In this document: piece by piece, positions 42,461-51,084 of the stretch
Layout: every line of letters starts with the position of its first letter
How positions within the stretch are numbered: position 1 is the first letter of the stretch
Assembly (NCBI GenBank): GCA_017051695.1
Contig: JAFIDK010000006.1
Coordinates: 1-64,000, forward strand
Direction of reading: 5' to 3'
Length of the DNA: 64,000 nucleotides
Origin: Algoriphagus aestuarii
GTDB taxonomy: Bacteria; Bacteroidota; Bacteroidia; Cytophagales; Cyclobacteriaceae
The notes under the pieces: model-generated
What the model saw: only the letters and a program-made list of their open reading frames with translations
The model's database searches: none
Told to the model about the DNA's origin: nothing
Position numbers and translations under genes: made by a program

Positions 42461-43276
42461 TTATAAATCTTTAAACTTATCCATGATTTCCTCAGAAATC
42501 CCGGTGAAAGAATAGCCACCGTCATGGAAAAGATTCTGCATAGTTACCATTCTGGTAAGGTCAGAAAACATAGTTACAATATAATCTGCACAACTTTCAG
42601 CAGAGGCATTTCCTAATGGAGATAAGGCATCTGCAAAATTGTAGAAAGAATCAAAACCTCCGATTCCTGTACCTGCTGTGGTTTTAGTTGGAGATTGGGA
42701 GATGGTATTGACACGGACATTTTTCAGTTTTCCGAATCTATATCCATAACCTCTAGCGATACTTTCCAAAAGAGACTTGGCATCTGCCATATCTGTGTAA
42801 AATGGAAAAACTCTCTGGGCAGCAATATAACTTAGGCCGACTATCGATCCCCACTCTTTCATCACATCCATCTTTTCTGCTACCTGCATCATTTTATGGA
42901 ATGAAATAGCAGAAACATCGTAGGATTTCATCGCCCAATCATAGTTCAAATCTCCGTAGGATCTACCTTTTCTGATATTTGGTGACATTCCGATAGAATG
43001 AAGGATGAAGTCAAAATCACCTCCTAGGTATTCTTTCGCTTCGGAATAAAGTTTTTCGATGTCTTCTAGACTAGTCGCATCCGCTGGGATGACAATGGTA
43101 TCACACTCTTTTGCAAGATCATTGATAGCACCCATTCTCATGGCAATAGGAGCATTTGTCAATACAAATCGAGCTCCTTGTTCTTTGGCTTTCAAAGCGG
43201 TTTTCCACGCAATGGAATTTTCGTCAAGGGCACCTGTGATGATACCAAGCTTTCCTTTCAGCAAATTTTCTGGCAT
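42461..43276 (-). CDS. fabI: Enoyl-ACP reductase FabI
   Basis: FabI is the NADH-dependent short-chain dehydrogenase that completes each round of fatty-acid elongation. The N-terminus GKLGIITGALDENSIAW is the FabI version of the nucleotide fold. The catalytic Tyr and Lys are seen in FPFYTDMADAKSLLE (Tyr-x6-Lys), with the conserved earlier tyrosine in GLSYIAAQR. The 271-residue length is standard. A -7 box TACTTTTG lies at 43296-43303 on the minus strand without a clear -33 element. It is separated from recN by 85 bp. Confidence 0.95.
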   Translation of the reverse strand: MPENLLKGKLGIITGALDENSIAWKTALKAKEQGARFVLTNAPIAMRMGAINDLAKECDTIVIPADATSLEDIEKLYSEAKEYLGGDFDFILHSIGMSPNIRKGRSYGDLNYDWAMKSYDVSAISFHKMMQVAEKMDVMKEWGSIVGLSYIAAQRVFPFYTDMADAKSLLESIARGYGYRFGKLKNVRVNTISQSPTKTTAGTGIGGFDSFYNFADALSPLGNASAESCADYIVTMFSDLTRMVTMQNLFHDGGYSFTGISEEIMDKFKDL

Positions 43277-43361
43277 ATAACTATGGGGTTGATTTCAAAA
43301 GTATGTGTAAAAATAGAGAAAATTTGGCATTCATTCCCTACCATCTCCCCCTTACTCTCAA

Positions 43362-45014
43362 TTATCGGGATAAGAGTTCTTTGGCACTTTGCATAGCCGA
43401 ACTGGATGGATTTGCTCCTCCGATCATTTTTGCCAGTTCCATGACGCGCTCCTCTGGCTCCAATTCCTTGATTTTACTGATGGTTTTATGAGATGAGTTA
43501 TCCTTATAAACAAAAAAATGAACTTCTCCTTGGCCTGCTACTTGAGGTAAGTGTGTGATGCAGATTACCTGATGTTTATCAGAAATTTCCTTCATCATTC
43601 TTACCATTTGTAAGGCCACCTCACCGGATATTCCTGTATCTATCTCATCAAATATTAAAGTCGGCATCGCCATTTTATCAGCCATCAAATATTTGATAGC
43701 AAAAAGCAATCTGGAAAACTCTCCTCCGGAGGCCACTCTTTTGAGGGCCTGAAGTGATGATCCTTTGTTTGCAGAAAAAAGCAATTCTACGTCATCCATT
43801 CCTTTGGCAGAAGGATCAATAGAATTTTGCTCTATTTTTAATTTGGCATTTTCCATGCCCAAGTCAGAAAGCAGATTTTCCAACTCTTTTTGGAATCCTT
43901 CGAAACAAGTCCTTCTCTTATTCGACAATTCCTTTCCCGCTTTCATGACTGCTCGTTCGGAATTCTCAAGATGCTTTTTTGCTTCTGACAACGTTTCATC
44001 CAGATTCTGAAACTGAAAAACTTTGTCAGCCAGCTCTTTTTCTAGCTCCAATAACTCCTCCACAGTACCTACACCATGTTTTTTTTGAAGCTGATATATT
44101 TTACTCAATCTTTCCCGGACTTCGTCCAACTTTTCAAAATCCACTTCCACAGCAGATTCCTCAGTAGATAGCGTGTCGGCGAGATCTTTCAATTCGATTA
44201 AGCTACTTTGAAATCTTTCTTTTAATGGTGAATATTTATGGGCCAACCGCTCCAAGGAATTGATGGTTTGGTTCACTTGAGCCATACCCTGAAAAATCCC
44301 GAACTGATCGTCCTCCAAAAGATGGAGAATCTCACTAATTTTCAATTTGATTTCCTCGGCATTTTCCAATATTTCCTGACTGGATTCTAGCTCAGGCTGC
44401 TCGCCTTTCTGAAGAGATAAACTACTTAATTCCTCTAGTTGGAACTGATTAAAATCAGCTTCTTTTTGAAGTTCGAAAGCTTTCTGCTGCAATTCCTGGA
44501 AGGCCTTCTGAGCTTTTCTGAATGTCTTAAAAGCTATTTTATAAGATTCCAGTTCTGATTTACTTTGGGCAAAAGCATCAATTAAATCGAGCTGGTAGGC
44601 TCCAGAACCAAGCTGTAAGGTATCATGCTGAGAATGCACATCCATTAATTTGGATCCAAGGTATTTCAGCACATCTAAAAGTACAGGCGTATCGTTGACA
44701 AAAGAACGGGATTTTCCGCTAGGGCTGATTTCTCTTCTTACGATACAAGTGGTTTCATAATCCAAATCTTCCCCTTCAAAATACTCTTTCAACCCATATT
44801 CACCGATTTCGAAAACGCCCTCGACAATACATTTCTTATCCTCAAAAAGCAGGACTTTGGTATCAGCCCTATTGCCAAGCAAAAGGCCTACTGCACCAAG
44901 CATGATGGATTTACCGGCACCGGTTTCTCCAGTAATCATACTCAACCCTTTGCCAGGCTTCATCAGAAGCTGGTCGATCAGAGCATAATTTTGAATACTT
45001 AGTGACTTAAGCAT
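43362..45014 (-). CDS. recN: DNA repair protein RecN
   Basis: RecN is an SMC-like ATPase acting early in double-strand-break repair. Walker A is GETGAGKS (29-36), the ABC signature VASGGEFSRLL and Walker B LIFDEIDTGISGEVA are in the C-terminal lobe, and a coiled coil spans about 150-360. The 550-residue length is normal. It is last in the operon bamD-rpoZ-coaBC-DUF4835-recN, 39 bp after the DUF4835 gene, an arrangement common in Bacteroidota. No SOS-type operator was sought beyond visual inspection. Confidence 0.95.
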   Translation of the reverse strand: MLKSLSIQNYALIDQLLMKPGKGLSMITGETGAGKSIMLGAVGLLLGNRADTKVLLFEDKKCIVEGVFEIGEYGLKEYFEGEDLDYETTCIVRREISPSGKSRSFVNDTPVLLDVLKYLGSKLMDVHSQHDTLQLGSGAYQLDLIDAFAQSKSELESYKIAFKTFRKAQKAFQELQQKAFELQKEADFNQFQLEELSSLSLQKGEQPELESSQEILENAEEIKLKISEILHLLEDDQFGIFQGMAQVNQTINSLERLAHKYSPLKERFQSSLIELKDLADTLSTEESAVEVDFEKLDEVRERLSKIYQLQKKHGVGTVEELLELEKELADKVFQFQNLDETLSEAKKHLENSERAVMKAGKELSNKRRTCFEGFQKELENLLSDLGMENAKLKIEQNSIDPSAKGMDDVELLFSANKGSSLQALKRVASGGEFSRLLFAIKYLMADKMAMPTLIFDEIDTGISGEVALQMVRMMKEISDKHQVICITHLPQVAGQGEVHFFVYKDNSSHKTISKIKELEPEERVMELAKMIGGANPSSSAMQSAKELLSR

Positions 45015-45053
45015 GGGTGATTATCTGGAAAAGCACAAAGTTATAAATCACAA

Positions 45054-45956
45054 TTAGCTTTTCAGCAAGTCATTGTATTTTCTGGCATTATTCGGGTCTA
45101 CTTCCAGCAAAAGCTCGACTAATTCTGTCCGTATTTCAAAAGGCGCGTTTTGAAAAACCTTTGATATCTCGTCACCTTTTGCGTCCATAAAAGTAATAGT
45201 CAGGATCCCATTTGGCTGGGCTTTATTAGCTTCAGCAACCAACCTGACCGCCTGAAGCATATTTTCATAGGCTTTGTCAGGATCTATCTGCAAGATATCC
45301 AATCCCTGACGATGATATAAATAATAAGCTTCTCGGATTGGCCCATAGACAGAAGAAGTATAAATATCATTGATCAGCCAATATCTATTTCTTCGGTCTG
45401 TGGGACTTTGCACCCAACCCGGCCTTCCGGATTGTTGTGCATTATTCACTATGTCATTGGCAATTTCATAGAAATCATCTCCTCCTTTATTGGAGAAACT
45501 ATCATAATCCATCCCTAGTGCAATGTGTGCATAGAATCCTAAGAGAGAGCTGATATTATTCAAAAAATTAAATCTGTTGAATTCAAGAGGTTGAGACTCT
45601 ATGTATTCAAAGTTCCAGTTTCTATCCGCAAAATTAAAAATAAGCGATTCGTAATTCGTGCCATAAACAGGTCTCACAGTTTGAATCTGGACAGTGGCAT
45701 TATACACACCTACCTGGGGGACATCATTGATTGTAATCAGCAAATTCCCTTTGATCCGTTCTTCAGGCCGAAACTCATCAGTCGTCCATGATCTCCCGTT
45801 TAGAAACTGCTCAAAGCTGGTTTTCATAGTAGAGAAAACCGTAGTGTTTTGGATCCTGGCACGGTCACTGTTAATAATCACTGTGAAATTCAACTCCTGA
45901 GTGAATCCGAGATGACTGAATAAAATCAAAAACAAGCAAAAAATCGCTTTCTTCAT
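45054..45956 (-). CDS. DUF4835 family protein (PorD-type)
   Basis: A 300-residue exported protein with signal peptide MKKAIFCLFLILFSHLGFTQ. The start of the mature protein, ELNFTVIINSDRARIQNTTVF, and the later segment GFYAHIALGMDYDSFSNKGG are hallmarks of DUF4835. Some annotations call this family PorD and link it to the type IX secretion system; I recall that association but cannot verify it here. It lies between coaBC and recN, the standard place in Bacteroidota. Confidence 0.88.
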   Translation of the reverse strand: MKKAIFCLFLILFSHLGFTQELNFTVIINSDRARIQNTTVFSTMKTSFEQFLNGRSWTTDEFRPEERIKGNLLITINDVPQVGVYNATVQIQTVRPVYGTNYESLIFNFADRNWNFEYIESQPLEFNRFNFLNNISSLLGFYAHIALGMDYDSFSNKGGDDFYEIANDIVNNAQQSGRPGWVQSPTDRRNRYWLINDIYTSSVYGPIREAYYLYHRQGLDILQIDPDKAYENMLQAVRLVAEANKAQPNGILTITFMDAKGDEISKVFQNAPFEIRTELVELLLEVDPNNARKYNDLLKS

Positions 45957-45984
45957 AACTCTAAAAATAACGAAATATTCAAGT

Positions 45985-47193
45985 TCAGACCCAAATTGGA
46001 GCTAATTTGATTTGATCAAGAATCAATTCGGCAATGGTATCCTTCGATTCCACATCTGAGCTTACAGATTTACCTGATCGCTGGAAGATATGCACGCGAT
46101 TGGTGTCTAATTGAAATCCAGCTCCACTTTCTTTCATAGAGTTCAAAACGATCAAATCGAAGTTTTTCTTGTCCAACTTGCCTTTTGCATTTTCAGATTC
46201 GTTTTCTGTCTCTAATGCAAACCCTACATGAAGTTGGCCTGGTTGTTTCAATTTACCAAGCTCCAAAGCGATGTCTACATTTTTAACCATCCTGAAAGAT
46301 AGCTCAGAATCACTTTTTTTGATCTTCTCAGAAGCTATTTCGGCAGGGGCGTAATCTGCAACAGCAGCTGCAAAAACACAGATATCCATCATACCATGCA
46401 GCTTATGTGAAGCCTCATACATTTCCTTTGCGGACTTTACATCTTGCCAATGAAAGTGGTTTTTGTTTACTTTTAAGGCAATCGGTCCGGACACCACATA
46501 CACATCTGCTCCGCGATTCAAAAATGAATTTGCGATAGCCAAGCCCATTTTGCCACTGGAGTGATTGCTGATAAATCTTACAGGATCCAGAGCTTCTTGC
46601 GTTGGACCCATCGTAATGAGAACTTTTTTATCTTGGAAGTCTTGCGTTTTTTTGAAAAACTTCTCTACGCTAGCCAAAATTGTTTCCGGCTCCATCATCC
46701 TACCTTGACCTGACAAGCCACTAGCAAGCTCCCCGGACTCAGCATCTAGTACCACGTTTCCAAAAGAAGCAACTTTACTTAGATTTTGTTTGACAGCAGG
46801 ATGCTGGTACATATCCAGATCCATCGCCGGTGCAATCATGACCGGGCATCTTGCTGATAGATATGTCGCTGTGAGTAAATTGTCACAAAGCCCATTTGCG
46901 AATTTTGAAAGAGTATTGGCACTAATGGGCGCCACTAAAAATAAATCCGCCCATAAGCCTAGCTCCACGTGATTATTCCATTCCCCTGTCTCATCCTTTT
47001 GAAAAGGAACTAAAACAGGTCTTTTGGAAAGTGTGGCTAAGGTGAGTGGCGTTATAAAATCAAGAGCAGAAGCGCTCATAATAATTTGCACTTCTGCTCC
47101 AGCTTTTACTAATAATCGAGTAAGATGAGCGGATTTGTAGGCAGCAATACTACCGGTTACGCCCAAGATAATTTTCTTACCCTTCAGGTCCAT
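45985..47193 (-). CDS. coaBC: Bifunctional phosphopantothenoylcysteine decarboxylase / phosphopantothenate-cysteine ligase
   Basis: CoaBC catalyses two consecutive steps of coenzyme A synthesis. The flavoprotein CoaC part (1 to about 180) shows GVTGSIAAYKSAHLTRLLVK, the active His in NNHVELG, SANTLSKFANGLCDNLL and the substrate motif APAMDLDMY (PxMxxxMW variant, Trp to Tyr). The CoaB part (about 185-402) begins VLITMGPTQEALDPVRFISN and contains SSGKMG and AAVADYAPA. The 402-residue length is normal. The gene is five bases from rpoZ within the bamD operon. Confidence 0.96.
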   Translation of the reverse strand: MDLKGKKIILGVTGSIAAYKSAHLTRLLVKAGAEVQIIMSASALDFITPLTLATLSKRPVLVPFQKDETGEWNNHVELGLWADLFLVAPISANTLSKFANGLCDNLLTATYLSARCPVMIAPAMDLDMYQHPAVKQNLSKVASFGNVVLDAESGELASGLSGQGRMMEPETILASVEKFFKKTQDFQDKKVLITMGPTQEALDPVRFISNHSSGKMGLAIANSFLNRGADVYVVSGPIALKVNKNHFHWQDVKSAKEMYEASHKLHGMMDICVFAAAVADYAPAEIASEKIKKSDSELSFRMVKNVDIALELGKLKQPGQLHVGFALETENESENAKGKLDKKNFDLIVLNSMKESGAGFQLDTNRVHIFQRSGKSVSSDVESKDTIAELILDQIKLAPIWV

Positions 47194-47198
47194 AAATT

Positions 47199-47513
47199 TT
47201 ACTCCCCTGATCCTTCTGTAGGATATCTATGATAAACTTTACCTTCCAAAAACTCTTCCATTGCCATTGTAGAAGGCTTAGGCATTCTTTCATAAAACTT
47301 AGAGATTTCGATTTGCTCTTTGTTTTCAAAAACTTCCTCAAGGTTATCTACTGTAGAAGCAAACTCAGAAAGCTTATTATTCAACTCCTCTTTTAGTGTA
47401 GAAGAAATCTGCTTTGCTCTTTGACCTACTACATGAAGAGATTCATAAAGGTTTCCTGTCTTCTCAGCGATTTTATCTAAATCTCGAGTGATAATGGACG
47501 GATTAATAGCCAT
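47199..47513 (-). CDS. rpoZ: DNA-directed RNA polymerase omega subunit (Bacteroidota form)
   Basis: A 104-residue member of the RpoZ/RPB6-like family. GNLYESLHVVGQRAKQISS corresponds to the conserved ALPHA1 region of omega, and LEEVFENKEQIEISKFYER to the Bacteroidota-specific continuation ending in EFLEGKVYHRYP. Omega helps assemble RNA polymerase. It lies between bamD and coaBC, its normal place in this phylum; in many other bacteria rpoZ also neighbours coaBC. Confidence 0.93.
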   Translation of the reverse strand: MAINPSIITRDLDKIAEKTGNLYESLHVVGQRAKQISSTLKEELNNKLSEFASTVDNLEEVFENKEQIEISKFYERMPKPSTMAMEEFLEGKVYHRYPTEGSGE

Positions 47514-47535
47514 ATTTTTATCTAGTTATGTTTCT

Positions 47536-48447
47536 TTAATTTTCTTTTGACGGAGTTTCAAGGGTTGCTTTTTTCTCAGCTTCCTGTTCAGCTATTCGCT
47601 CTGCAACTCTCTTTTTCAAGTCCAAATGATCTTGCATTTCCTCTCTTGCCTTTTCTTCATAGCTTTTCACTTCCGAAGTATAAGCACTGTTTGGATATTT
47701 TCTATAGAAATTACCTGCGAAGCGAAGGGCATCAGTTAATCGTTCTTCTTTTTTGGCATAAGCGGAATTCTCGGCATATCCCGTTGCCACTTCCACTAAC
47801 TTATAAGCCAATTCTTCATTGTGCTTACTTTCAGGATAATCTTTTGCAAAATTCTGAAAGTTAACAATGCAAGCTCTCAAGAAATCCCCAGGATATAATC
47901 CGTCTTTTAAACGGTAATACATGGATGATTCCTGATAGGCTTTTTCTTCAAATCTTTTCTCCAGATCATCGAGCATTTCCATAGCTCGTTCGTAGCTCGC
48001 TGATCCCGGAAAGCGGGTTACAAATTGCTGAATCGCAGCAACAGCCTCTTGGCTACTTTGCTGATCTAGATTATAATCCGGCGCATCGAGATACAAGGAA
48101 TAAGCATGCATAAACAACGCTTCCTCTGCCAATGGGCTCCGGTTATATGTTCTAAAGAAATTGTTGAAATACCCCGCAGCCTCTATGTAGCGTTTGGTCT
48201 TGAAATGGCAATTGGCATAATTATAATCCGCCAATTCAGCCTTTTCACTACCTCTAATCACCGGAAGCACTTTATCATACAGGATAATCGCCTTATTATA
48301 TTCACCTTCTTGGTAATATTTATTGGCTCCTGCATATAATTCCTCCCAATTAGTGCTTTTTTCAAGCTTATTGAAAGGTCCACAGGCAGAAATTGCCATC
48401 AAGAGTACTAGAACGATAATGTAGGGTACGCGCATTTTCATTTTCAA
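47536..48447 (-). CDS. bamD: Outer-membrane assembly lipoprotein BamD
   Basis: BamD is the essential TPR lipoprotein of the BAM complex that inserts outer-membrane barrels. The signal peptide ends LLMAISAC with the lipid-bearing cysteine at about 22, then five TPR-like repeats follow (YYQEGEYNKAIILYDKVLPV, ADYNYANCHFKTKRYIEAAG, YNRSPLAEEALFMHAYSLYL and others). The C-terminus is a charged helix. The start MKMKMRV offers three in-frame ATGs (48447, 48441, 48435). The promoter's -7 box ends at 48453, so the second or third is more likely if a leader is needed. It heads the five-gene operon to recN. Confidence 0.93.
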   Translation of the reverse strand: MKMKMRVPYIIVLVLLMAISACGPFNKLEKSTNWEELYAGANKYYQEGEYNKAIILYDKVLPVIRGSEKAELADYNYANCHFKTKRYIEAAGYFNNFFRTYNRSPLAEEALFMHAYSLYLDAPDYNLDQQSSQEAVAAIQQFVTRFPGSASYERAMEMLDDLEKRFEEKAYQESSMYYRLKDGLYPGDFLRACIVNFQNFAKDYPESKHNEELAYKLVEVATGYAENSAYAKKEERLTDALRFAGNFYRKYPNSAYTSEVKSYEEKAREEMQDHLDLKKRVAERIAEQEAEKKATLETPSKEN

Positions 48448-48452
48448 GACCG

Positions 48453-48482
48453 CAAATATACGGGATAATTATTCGGATTCAA
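48453..48482 (-). promoter_or_regulatory. bamD operon promoter
   Basis: The minus strand has TTG (48480-48482), 19 bases, then TATATTTG (48453-48460). It is a perfect match to the Bacteroidota consensus. Transcription would start at about 48447, very close to the first possible ATG of bamD. Confidence 0.75.
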
Positions 48483-48508
48483 ATGTCGAAAGAAGGAGTG
48501 ATTTCTGC

Positions 48509-49225
48509 TTACTTCTTGACCTGTAGCTTTTTGGTCACAATATTTTTATTGTCAACAAAAAGCGTGTAGAAATAAACACCTGGATTGAAGTCTGAAACAT
48601 TGATCACCAGAGATGTTCTATCTGGGTCAAGTTCATATTCCGCAACAGGGTTCCCAATAAAGCTATTTATTGCGATTTTAGCTTTTGCATTAGGATTTTT
48701 TAACTGGTAATCCAACTGGGCAATTCGATTACTGGGATTTGGGTAGACGTCACTCAAGATTAAATCTTTGTAATCAAACTCGTCTACTTTCTTATCGGGA
48801 TTGGAAACATCGTAACGTGCCTCTATCACAAATGATTCTCTGATATTTTCCTGGTTGACAAAATTCAGATCAAAACTTCCTCTTGTTTCAACGATCCCCA
48901 TCTCAAAATCGAGGTATAGATCAGTCATTAATTCTCCCGGCTTCAAAGTAATCCTAACCTTGGCCAAGTCTCGTTTGGGATCAAAACATTCCTCTCCAAT
49001 ACAGATTTTGACATGTTGAGAAGAACCAATATTTCCGTTGATATTCTTTAAGAAATAGGTTTTGGTTTGATTGGACTCATTTTGAAGAATCACGGTTTTA
49101 CGTTGAGTGGAGCTTAAATCTCCTGAGAACCCTAAATTTTCGCTCAATACGCGCACTTGTTGTGCTCCCGCAAATAGCGGAAACATCAGGCAAAGCCACA
49201 TAAAAAGTTTGAGGAAATTATTCAT
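48509..49225 (-). CDS. Secreted protein with T9SS type A sorting domain
   Basis: A 238-residue exported protein with a signal peptide ending LFAGAQ. The C-terminal ~80 residues form the type IX secretion signal: SDVYPNPSNRIAQLDY, then a strand pair, VISDF-like INVSDFNPGVYFYTL and the terminal KKLQVKK. The sorting domain directs passage through the outer membrane and is normally removed. The remaining ~130-residue domain is an Ig-like beta sandwich with a Cys pair (ICIGEECF). Its target is unknown. It stands alone between bamD and the OstA-like gene. Confidence 0.9.
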   Translation of the reverse strand: MNNFLKLFMWLCLMFPLFAGAQQVRVLSENLGFSGDLSSTQRKTVILQNESNQTKTYFLKNINGNIGSSQHVKICIGEECFDPKRDLAKVRITLKPGELMTDLYLDFEMGIVETRGSFDLNFVNQENIRESFVIEARYDVSNPDKKVDEFDYKDLILSDVYPNPSNRIAQLDYQLKNPNAKAKIAINSFIGNPVAEYELDPDRTSLVINVSDFNPGVYFYTLFVDNKNIVTKKLQVKK

Positions 49226-49358
49226 GTAAAGTTCTAATCGATAAGCGGTGCTGCTGTTTTAACAGTAATCAATATACGCACAAAAATAGTTGGATGTTAA
49301 CCAGAAGGCAGAAAAATCGGGTTAATTCTTGTTAACCTTTATAAAATTTTTTCCAAAA

Positions 49359-51035
49359 TCAGTCGTTTGAGGGATTTCCTAACTTTTTTACCCCCTCTTT
49401 TTCTTTAATTTGAAAACGAACGCCCCTTTTTTTCAATTCATTTTCGATCTCCAGGTCTGTTGGCATACGCAACTCTATTTGTGGAATATTGAATAAATTT
49501 TCAGCATCTGGATCTATTTCTACAATGGTCCGCCATCTATAAACAGTATTCATGTCGGGCCTTTCTTCAAATCTCCAGTGAAAGCCCGATAGTCGAGAAT
49601 TATCCTCATTTAAACTCTGAAATGGAATGAATCTTCCATCAGGTTTCACGCCATAATTTACTTTCCGGATGGCACCCTCTTCAAATTTTAACTTAATCGT
49701 TGCGCTTTTGGTCATATTGATCCCTTGGGATACGGTGTCTGACTCCAAAACAAAATACAGGGATTCCCCATTGCCTTCTATATCCATCTGATGGATCTGA
49801 CCTTCTTCAAAATAACCAAGCATCTTTCGGCCTTTCATTTGATTGAAATTCAAGATGGTATCTTGAGTAATAATGAAAGCATTGTCTTTTAAATAAACCC
49901 TGTCCAGATTTTCATTTTCTATATAAAAAGTCATACTATCAGATGAAATCTGACTTTTTTGATTCCACATAACAGGATCTTTAAACAATTGAATGGAAGA
50001 GTCATTGTAATTGTAAACCAGCGAATCGGCAGTTCCTGAAAGATCAGACTTCACCAAATTCACAGAACGGAAAGCCAATAGAAATTTCGCAGAATCCTGT
50101 TCGTTATCCTGTGATATCAAAGAATCTGAGGTCATATACAGTGTATCTTGCTCAAAATATCTTCGGACCAACGCATTGCCATAAACCAAACTATATTTCC
50201 TTTCTTCCCAATATTTACCCACATCCCCAAAAATCTCCACTTCCCGCTCTTTGTTTAAAACCCGAACATCTTCCTTTCCTTCATAGTAAGCCAGGTTTTC
50301 ATCATAAAAGAGTTCAACAGCCTTTACTCTACTTGTTTCAGTATCCACTACTCCTTCAAAAAATCTAAACTGCTTATTCTGGGTGTCGTAAAAACTCCCT
50401 TTTTGAGCATCAAGTGTATTCCCTTCCTTAGAAATAAGATTAGTCAGTCCCTTTGTTTCAGCGGTTTTGGGAATGGTCAAATAGACCAAATCATTTGTTT
50501 TCATCGTGTAATCAGGATTCACGAGCACCACATCTTCCTGAAATGTTATCCGCTCCAAATTCACTTCGTATCTCCCCTTTTTACTTGTCAATACATTGGC
50601 TGAATCGACTACTTTCCCGTCATTGTAATAGTAAGCGATATTTGATTGACGGTCATAGTCAAGGTATTCTGTATAGAGCGTGGTTTCTTCATTGGTAAAA
50701 ACCACCTTATTTCTAAGCTTTGCCATTTTGGTATTCCCATCGTATTCAGCATAGCGGCTGGTGGTTTTGACAGGGTCTTCTTGGTCCACAATTCTTACAT
50801 TTCCAAAAAGTCTTGCTTGATTAGTGTCTTTGAAAAAGTGTGCTGAATCACAGTAAATCAACGAACTCTGATGCTCCATCATGACATCTCCGATCAATCT
50901 TTGGAAACCATTGGCTCCCTCTAACCTACCCGCTTTTCGGATCTCCAAAGTAGTACCTTGCTGTGCTTTGGCCCAAGGCAATGCCAGCATCATCAAAATG
51001 ACAGGTAAGAAAACTCGGGAGATTGAAAGGTTCAT
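49359..51035 (-). CDS. OstA-like protein (LPS transport, LptA/LptD N-domain type)
   Basis: A 558-residue exported protein with signal peptide MNLSISRVFLPVILMMLALP plus WAKAQ. The chain is built of repeated beta-jellyroll strands of the OstA type: RLIGDVMMEHQSSLIYCDSA, ARLFGNVRIVD, LRNKVVFTNEETTLYTEYLD, EIFGDVGKYWEERKYSLVYG. This fold carries lipopolysaccharide across the periplasm. Bacteroidota encode long OstA-like proteins as well as LptD. A long charged C-terminal tail ends LKKRGVRFQIKEKEG. It is transcribed divergently from tilS. Confidence 0.85.
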   Translation of the reverse strand: MNLSISRVFLPVILMMLALPWAKAQQGTTLEIRKAGRLEGANGFQRLIGDVMMEHQSSLIYCDSAHFFKDTNQARLFGNVRIVDQEDPVKTTSRYAEYDGNTKMAKLRNKVVFTNEETTLYTEYLDYDRQSNIAYYYNDGKVVDSANVLTSKKGRYEVNLERITFQEDVVLVNPDYTMKTNDLVYLTIPKTAETKGLTNLISKEGNTLDAQKGSFYDTQNKQFRFFEGVVDTETSRVKAVELFYDENLAYYEGKEDVRVLNKEREVEIFGDVGKYWEERKYSLVYGNALVRRYFEQDTLYMTSDSLISQDNEQDSAKFLLAFRSVNLVKSDLSGTADSLVYNYNDSSIQLFKDPVMWNQKSQISSDSMTFYIENENLDRVYLKDNAFIITQDTILNFNQMKGRKMLGYFEEGQIHQMDIEGNGESLYFVLESDTVSQGINMTKSATIKLKFEEGAIRKVNYGVKPDGRFIPFQSLNEDNSRLSGFHWRFEERPDMNTVYRWRTIVEIDPDAENLFNIPQIELRMPTDLEIENELKKRGVRFQIKEKEGVKKLGNPSND

Positions 51036-51052
51036 ATAATCTAATGTGTGGG

Positions 51053-51084
51053 CAAAATTAGCAGAAAATGATATTTTTGATCAA
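51053..51084 (-). promoter_or_regulatory. Promoter of the OstA-like gene
   Basis: The minus strand reads TTG (51082-51084), 21 bases, TAATTTTG (51053-51060), 18 bp before the ATG. Its -33 element overlaps the first base of the tilS start codon on the other strand. Confidence 0.6.
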
